63,476 nt of DNA from an uncultured Muribaculaceae bacterium (GTDB lineage Bacteria; Bacteroidota; Bacteroidia; Bacteroidales; Muribaculaceae), in contig CALUMZ010000001.1 in assembly GCA_944321865.1 (NCBI GenBank), positions 1 to 63,476 of the forward strand, written 5' to 3'. Made by a program: the position numbers and the translations under genes. Below, piece by piece: positions 58,606-63,476 of the stretch. Numbering within the stretch: the first letter of the stretch is position 1; each line of letters starts with the position of its first letter. Below the pieces are notes generated by a model, which was not told the DNA's origin, did no database searches, and saw nothing but the letters and a program-made list of their open reading frames with translations.

Positions 58606-59592
58606 TTAATGTTTTTCGACAATATATTCCACGCTATCGACGGCAAGCGAAACGTTGCGACATTCTGTGGGTGTGTTTACAATTTTCACAGCGACAAGGT
58701 TGCTTGCGCCTTTGGAGTAAGCAATGTCGTTATAGTTGACGGCGACTTTTATGTTCATTGCCTTGCGGTATATACTTTGTGGAACAAGGAACGATGCCTC
58801 GACTACCGATGGGAATGTTATGACGTTGACACCCATAGGTGCGTTTACGATATCGATGGTTACGTTTTGTTTCTTGTTTATTAATGGTTCGACAGGCACT
58901 TTAACGGTTATTTCGTTTGGAACGATTTTGGCTCCCGGTATGGGATTTATTTCAATTTGCTGTGCAAGGGTGTCGGTTAGTCCTGTAGCCGTTATCCGTT
59001 TGGTGCTGACTGAAGTTATTGCCGAAAGGGTGTTTTGGTCGGAATATATTATTACCGAATCGGTGCTTAGGATTGTTGCCCCGTTAATTACGCATCTAAA
59101 GTCGGCGGCCACATTCATGTCGACTTTAATGGGAACTTTCTTTCCGGGAAGGCTGGTGTATTTGACGCTTAACGAGTCGGGCGATATTGCGGCAACGGTA
59201 GTGTTATTATTAAACAGTTTTCTCACGCGGGCCAGCATGTCGATGGACGAGATTTTGAAACTGCCGCTTCCATCGAAATATTCAAGGAAATCGACTGTCA
59301 TGGTTGGTTCATTGCCGAAGTCGTAACGTATCAACGATGAACCCTTGTCGCGGACACTCACTTTTATTGACTGAGGCAGTCCCGAAATAATAGTGGTACT
59401 GTCGGGAACCGCAGTGAGGTTGAATGGCAGTGTCAGGTCTTTTTGCGTTTCACTGTTTAAAGTCAGGAAAAGCCAGAACAAAGAAGAAATTATGAGGCAA
59501 ATTACATACAATAGAATCGTATTGGTGCGTTTTGAATGCCTCCATGCAGCCCATGTCCTTCTTATTTTTTCAAGATGCGATTTTATGGTCAT
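58606..59592 (-). CDS. YbbR-like domain protein, membrane-anchored (328 aa)
   Basis: One N-terminal membrane segment (NTILLYVICLIISSLFWLFL) is followed by a periplasmic beta-rich part with repeated YbbR-like modules (KVPIKVDMNV, EINPIPGAKIVPNEITVKV). In Firmicutes YbbR/CdaR proteins regulate the CdaA diadenylate cyclase; no cyclase gene is in this window, so that role is not claimed. The ATG at 59592 is preferred to a TTG 39 bp upstream. coaE follows 5 bp downstream. Confidence 0.88.
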   Translation of the reverse strand: MTIKSHLEKIRRTWAAWRHSKRTNTILLYVICLIISSLFWLFLTLNSETQKDLTLPFNLTAVPDSTTIISGLPQSIKVSVRDKGSSLIRYDFGNEPTMTVDFLEYFDGSGSFKISSIDMLARVRKLFNNNTTVAAISPDSLSVKYTSLPGKKVPIKVDMNVAADFRCVINGATILSTDSVIIYSDQNTLSAITSVSTKRITATGLTDTLAQQIEINPIPGAKIVPNEITVKVPVEPLINKKQNVTIDIVNAPMGVNVITFPSVVEASFLVPQSIYRKAMNIKVAVNYNDIAYSKGASNLVAVKIVNTPTECRNVSLAVDSVEYIVEKH

Positions 59593-59709
59593 ATATATGT
59601 GTATGTATTTGCAAATGTTCTTTTTGTTCAATCAGGGTTCACGTTAGGTATCGGTAGTTATTTCACTCCATGCCCCCTTTATTGGGTGGCAAACGGTGTG
59701 ATAATGTAG

Positions 59710-59744
59710 AAAAGCCATTCGCCGCTATCGGATGAATGGCTTTT
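59710..59744 (-). terminator. Terminator of yajC
   Basis: AAAAGCCATTC and GAATGGCTTTT form a perfect 11-bp stem with a 13-base loop. On the minus strand it ends in TTTTCT, 41 bp past the stop. Confidence 0.8.
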
Positions 59745-59785
59745 GGTGGAATTATAACAGATGTTGTTATAATTAATGATTTTGG

Positions 59786-60136
59786 TTACTTCTTGTCGGC
59801 TGCTGCGGCATCGGTTTGTGCGTCCTCGGCAGAAGGGTATACCGAGTTCTTGTCGATGCGTATTTTTACGTTGTCGGATATTTCGAGCAAGAAGGTGGTT
59901 TCCTTGATGTCTCTGATTTTCCCGTATATGCCACCGGCGGTTATCACTTTGTCACCAACCGACAGGCCTTCGCGGAATTTCTTGATTTGCTTTTGCTTCT
60001 TGGATTGCGGACGAATCATGAAGAAGTAGAAAATGGCAATCAATACTATAATCATTATGAAACTTTCCCACCCGGTGCCGGCAGGATTGGCTGCTCCGCC
60101 GGTTTGGGCTTGCAGTAGAATTGAGTTTAATAACAT
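59786..60136 (-). CDS. yajC: Preprotein translocase subunit YajC
   Basis: Small inner-membrane accessory of the Sec translocon (with SecDF), 116 residues. The single membrane segment is at about 25-42 (SFIMIIVLIAIFYFFMI), followed by the family motif RPQSKKQKQIKKFREGL and GDKVITAGGIYGKI. The acidic/Ala-rich tail (DAQTDAAAADKK) is usual. nusB lies 99 bp upstream. Confidence 0.95.
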   Translation of the reverse strand: MLLNSILLQAQTGGAANPAGTGWESFIMIIVLIAIFYFFMIRPQSKKQKQIKKFREGLSVGDKVITAGGIYGKIRDIKETTFLLEISDNVKIRIDKNSVYPSAEDAQTDAAAADKK

Positions 60137-60235
60137 ATTTTTTAATTTTTAATTGTTCGGTTAAAATATTTCGACGGCAAAAATAGTAATTTATTTCAGA
60201 GCCTGCATGAATTTTGCAATTATTTAGGCACGTTC

Positions 60236-61165
60236 TTATTCTTTGACTATTATGCGCTCGTCTTTAAGGTGATTTATAATCGAGTTTAAGATTCCGTTTA
60301 CGAATTGTCCGCTGCGGGGTGTGCTGTAATACTTGGCAATCTCGATGTATTCGTTTAATGAAACTCTGGTAGGGATTGCCGGATAATTAAGCACCTCGGT
60401 AATAGCGACATCCATTACTACGCGGTCCATGAATGCCACGCGCTCGGTGTCCCAGTTCTCGGTCTGAATGAAGCGGTTGATAAGCTCGTCGCACTTGTCA
60501 CGGTTTTGTACGGTCAATGTAAATAATTGCTCTCCAAAACGGCTGTCTTCTTCGTCTTTATACATTGGCATAAATGCTTTTTCTTCGCAGGATTCAAAGC
60601 GCTTGATGCTTTTCAAGACAAATGTGCCGATGGTTTCAATATCGTCGTTCCAATATACCGATTTAGATTCGAGTTGGTCGGTAAAGTCGTCGTCAACCAG
60701 AATTACACGTTTTAACAAGTCACGCCACAATTCGCAATCGGCGACAAAATTATTATTGCTGTTGCTCATGTATTCGGTATATACATTCGACTTGATTATT
60801 TTGTCAAGCAGCAATTTAAGGAAAATGTCATCATCATGCCACGTGAGCTTGTGTTCCTTTTGATATTCGATAAAAGCAGAACTGTTGCGTAGCTTTTTTA
60901 TAAATTGGTTTTCGACAAATTTCATGTTGGGGTGTAAGTCCTCTTCCGATGGCAAATATTTGTTTCGTGCTGCATCGAGCCGCCTGTCTTGCATATCGGT
61001 CAGTTCCACCATTAGAACGAAGATGTAATTGTAGAGCTGATATGCCATTTCAAGGCTCTTTTTTAATTCTTTCTTTGCATCGGCAAATGTTTTTTCTTCT
61101 TTCGTAAGGAAATAAGAATAAAGCATTTGTACGACTTTGATTCTAATAAGTACGCGGTTTATCAT
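60236..61165 (-). CDS. nusB: Transcription antitermination factor NusB (long Bacteroidetes form)
   Basis: RNA-binding factor of rRNA transcription complexes. It has 309 residues, about twice the E. coli length. It opens with INRVLIRIKVVQMLYSYF. The C-terminal part (about 165-309) carries the conserved NusB end: RVAFMDRVVMDVAITEVLNY, PTRVSLNEYIEIAKYYS and FVNGILNSI. The long middle insertion is normal for Bacteroidetes. Confidence 0.94.
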   Translation of the reverse strand: MINRVLIRIKVVQMLYSYFLTKEEKTFADAKKELKKSLEMAYQLYNYIFVLMVELTDMQDRRLDAARNKYLPSEEDLHPNMKFVENQFIKKLRNSSAFIEYQKEHKLTWHDDDIFLKLLLDKIIKSNVYTEYMSNSNNNFVADCELWRDLLKRVILVDDDFTDQLESKSVYWNDDIETIGTFVLKSIKRFESCEEKAFMPMYKDEEDSRFGEQLFTLTVQNRDKCDELINRFIQTENWDTERVAFMDRVVMDVAITEVLNYPAIPTRVSLNEYIEIAKYYSTPRSGQFVNGILNSIINHLKDERIIVKE

Positions 61166-61212
61166 ATAAATTGATATTGTTTCGTTGTTCTCAACATTCG
61201 GTAAAATCCATG

Positions 61213-61243
61213 CAAAAGTACTGCAAATTGTTTAATTTCCGAA
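61213..61243 (-). promoter_or_regulatory. nusB promoter
   Basis: On the minus strand TTCG (one mismatch to TTTG, 61240-61243) and TACTTTTG (61213-61220) are 19 bp apart, with the ATG 47 bp downstream of the -7 box. Confidence 0.55.
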
Positions 61244-61248
61244 ATAGA

Positions 61249-61998
61249 TTATTGTTTATCGGGTGAGATATTGCGTTGTCGCACTACCTCATATATCATT
61301 ATTCCGGCAGCAACCGACACATTTAATGAGTTGATGTGTCCATATTCGGGAATCGCCACAAGCCCGTCGCAAAGTCGTAATATTTCGTCGGAAATTCCTT
61401 TCTCTTCCGAACCAAGGACAATCGCAACCGGAGTTGTATAGTCGGGTGCGATGTAGCTTTGTGTCGCTTTTTCTGACGCTCCATATATTTTGTACCCACT
61501 GTCTTTAAGGAACTTGACAGCCCATGTCAAACTGTGTTCCCTGCATACGGGTATGTAGTGTAAAGCTCCGGCGGATGTCTTGACTGCATCGGCTCCCACA
61601 CTCACGCTGTTCCGCTCGGGAATGACAATCGCATCAACGCCTGCACAATCGCATGTTCGGGCTATTGCGCCGAAGTTTCGCACATCGGTCAGCCCGTCAA
61701 GCAGTACGACAAATGGAGTTTTGCCGTCTTCGTAAAGTTGGGGTACCACATATTCGAGTTTATGATATGTGACGGCCGATAGGAATGCCAGCACCCCTTG
61801 ATGGTTCTTGCGCGTTATGCGGTTGATTTTTTCGATAGGTACTTTTTGTACCATTACCTTGTGTTCGCGAGCAGTTTTGAGCAATTCTTCGGCCAACTCA
61901 CTTGACAGGTCTTTCTTTACCAGAATCTTGTCAATTTCTTTCCCGGCTTCAATGGCTTCGATAACTGCACGTATGCCAAATATATATTTAGTTTCCAT
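61249..61998 (-). CDS. rlmB: 23S rRNA (guanosine-2'-O-)-methyltransferase RlmB family
   Basis: SpoU/TrmH-family knot methyltransferase, 249 residues. The N-terminal substrate-binding domain opens with KYIFGIRAVIEAI. The C-terminal knot has LDGLTDVRNFGAIARTCDCAG, VLGSEEKGIS and NSLNVSVAAGIMIYE. RlmB methylates G2251 in 23S rRNA. Other SpoU targets are possible but less likely given the full RlmB layout. It starts 8 bp after the recN stop. Confidence 0.93.
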   Translation of the reverse strand: METKYIFGIRAVIEAIEAGKEIDKILVKKDLSSELAEELLKTAREHKVMVQKVPIEKINRITRKNHQGVLAFLSAVTYHKLEYVVPQLYEDGKTPFVVLLDGLTDVRNFGAIARTCDCAGVDAIVIPERNSVSVGADAVKTSAGALHYIPVCREHSLTWAVKFLKDSGYKIYGASEKATQSYIAPDYTTPVAIVLGSEEKGISDEILRLCDGLVAIPEYGHINSLNVSVAAGIMIYEVVRQRNISPDKQ

Positions 61999-62006
61999 TT
62001 TTTATT

Positions 62007-63476
62007 TTAGTTTCCGTTTAAGAGTGTTCTTGCATTGTTAATTGCGGCTTCACTCACTTTGTCGCCGCTAAGCATGGCTGCTATTTCCATTACGCGCTCT
62101 TTGTTGTCGAGTTGGCGTACTGCTGTGAATGTTGATTCGTCGGTATCTTGCTTGTATACCTTGAAATGGTTGTCGCCCTTGGCCGCTACTTGAGGCAAGT
62201 GGGTGATGGTAATGACTTGAATGTTTTTGCTGATTTCTTTCATCAGTTCACCCATGCGGTTGGCAATATCGCCCGAGACGCCGGTATCCACTTCATCGAA
62301 TATTATGGTCGGCAATTTCATGCTTTTTGCGATGATGGATTTTATGCAAAGCATAAGGCGAGAAATTTCTCCTCCCGAGGCTGTTGACTCTACCGGCATC
62401 AGTGGCTGTTGCTTATTAAAAGAGAACAAAAATTTCACGGCATCGATGCCTGTTGCCGAGAATGGGATTTTTTCAAATTCTATTTTGAATTGCAGGTTTT
62501 TCATCCCGAGGGGGACGGCAAGTTCTTTTAGTTGAGTTTCAAATATTGCCGATGTTTCGTGCCTGTGCTTTGATAATTTGGCCGCAATATCTTCGACAAT
62601 GGCTTGTTGGGAAGATAATTCTTTCTCGAGACGGTTTATTTCTTCATCGAAATCGGCTATTTCGGATACCTGTGATTCAAAATTCTTTTGCAGTTCAAGT
62701 AATTCATCTACCGATTTCACGCGGTGCTTGCTTTCGAGAGAATAGATGTTGCTCAGCCGTTCCCGTATGCGTTCTAATTCTGCCGGGTCATCGACAATGT
62801 CGTTTTGCATAGCCGAAATAGAGCGTGACATATCTTTTATGTCTATTATCACGGTTTCGAGCCGGTCGGACATGTCGCCTGTTTCATCGCAAATTCTGTT
62901 TAGATTGGATAAATTGGCCGATACTTGTGCCAGTCCGCTCAGAATGGAGTTCATTCCGTCATCGTCGCCTTCAAGCAACTGTTCGCATTGCCACAGAAGG
63001 TTTTTTATTTCGTTGACATTGCTTAATCGGCGTTCCGAGGCTTCAAGCTCAATGTCTTCGCCCGGTTGTAATTTCAGTTCGGCGATTTGAGATAATTGGA
63101 ATTGCAGATAGTCTTCTTCGGCTTTACGGCGTTCATTTGTTTCACGTAATTCGTGTATCCGTGTTTCTATGCGCTTGTATTTTTCATATTCATTGTGATA
63201 CGTAATGGGTAAAGCCTTGTCACTATGTAAGTTGTCAAGGATGTCGAGTTGATAGCGGTGGCTTGACAAGAGCATATTGCTGTGTTGGGAGTGTATGTCG
63301 ATTAATTGTACCGACAAGGCTCTCATTACCGGCAGTGTCACCGGTGTGTCGTTAATGAATGCGCGGCTTCGGCCGTTGGGCGATATTTCGCGCCGCAGTA
63401 TGCAATCTCCGTCATTGTAATATTCTATGTCGTTGTCGGCAAAAAAGTGTTGTAAGCCATATTCATTTATGTTAAA
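62007..63476 (-). CDS. recN: DNA repair protein RecN, N-terminal part outside window
   Basis: SMC-like ATPase of double-strand-break repair. The frame is open to the last base of the window, so the start and Walker A are missing. Visible parts are GRSRAFINDTP, IHSQHSNMLLS, a long coiled coil, the ABC signature TASGGEISRLML and Walker B TIIFDEVDTGVSG, ending with ITHLPQVAAKGDNHF. About 489 codons of an expected 550 are present. It is in an operon with rlmB. Confidence 0.95.
   Translation of the reverse strand, partial: FNINEYGLQHFFADNDIEYYNDGDCILRREISPNGRSRAFINDTPVTLPVMRALSVQLIDIHSQHSNMLLSSHRYQLDILDNLHSDKALPITYHNEYEKYKRIETRIHELRETNERRKAEEDYLQFQLSQIAELKLQPGEDIELEASERRLSNVNEIKNLLWQCEQLLEGDDDGMNSILSGLAQVSANLSNLNRICDETGDMSDRLETVIIDIKDMSRSISAMQNDIVDDPAELERIRERLSNIYSLESKHRVKSVDELLELQKNFESQVSEIADFDEEINRLEKELSSQQAIVEDIAAKLSKHRHETSAIFETQLKELAVPLGMKNLQFKIEFEKIPFSATGIDAVKFLFSFNKQQPLMPVESTASGGEISRLMLCIKSIIAKSMKLPTIIFDEVDTGVSGDIANRMGELMKEISKNIQVITITHLPQVAAKGDNHFKVYKQDTDESTFTAVRQLDNKERVMEIAAMLSGDKVSEAAINNARTLLNGN

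Overview
The window looks like Bacteroidales (Bacteroidota) chromosome carrying the right-hand part of a prophage. The phylum call rests on four things. Many start regions have the Bacteroidetes promoter form, a -7 box TAnnTTTG and often a -33 TTTG about 19 bp upstream. Chromosomal genes mostly lack Shine-Dalgarno sites. There are type IX secretion genes (PorW/SprE-like, PorX, and a gliding-motility-type C-terminal domain protein). Several proteins have Bacteroidetes-specific forms (long NusB, DUF5606, fused HisIE, Lys-type short SerA). The family cannot be fixed; a gut lineage such as Muribaculaceae would fit.

Region 1, about 1-22,400, is the prophage, and its left end lies outside the window. 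One minus-strand gene starts at 17,999 and is still open at base 1, giving at least 5,999 codons without a stop. It encodes a phage 'polyvalent' protein. In order it has a ParB/DdrB-like module, a PBECR-like nuclease, an inorganic pyrophosphatase-like domain, an N6-adenine methyltransferase, an SNF2-type helicase, a zincin peptidase, a MuF-C domain and an LPD38-like region. Two small proteins that look like internal virion or ejection proteins precede it in the same operon, so it is probably packaged and injected with the DNA. Two disordered linkers of the giant protein contain +1-frame ORFs that look more like real coding sequence than the giant frame does. To the right are a divergent small DNA-packaging-like gene, a non-coding array of TTC(C/G)GAA palindromes phased at 21 bp, a possible Z-DNA tract, a tyrosine integrase and repeats that may be integrase arm sites. 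The boundary lies between the integrase and the ppdK terminator.

Region 2, about 22,400-32,340, holds ppdK and a metallo-beta-lactamase-fold hydrolase on the minus strand. A plus-strand run follows: hisIE, ftsE, a PorW/SprE-like lipoprotein and porX. The last two put a structural or assembly component of type IX secretion next to its PglZ-type response regulator.

Region 3, about 32,340-48,510, is all plus strand. It has guaA, an MFS transporter, serC-serA, and a tightly packed run fur, purA, DUF1015, a type IX cargo-like protein, a lytic transglycosylase, uvrA and a PIF1-like helicase fused to TPRs.

Region 4, about 48,600-63,476, is almost all minus strand. It has a nucleoside phosphorylase, dapA, a plus-strand thioredoxin, lysC-lysA, an operon of alpha/beta hydrolase, membrane Mur ligase and D-Ala-D-Ala-type ligase, then DUF5606, coaE, a YbbR protein, yajC, nusB, rlmB and the 3' part of recN, whose start is cut by the window edge. 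Diaminopimelate and lysine synthesis (dapA, lysC, lysA) and cell-wall ligases cluster here. No tRNA, rRNA, CRISPR array or insertion sequence was seen.
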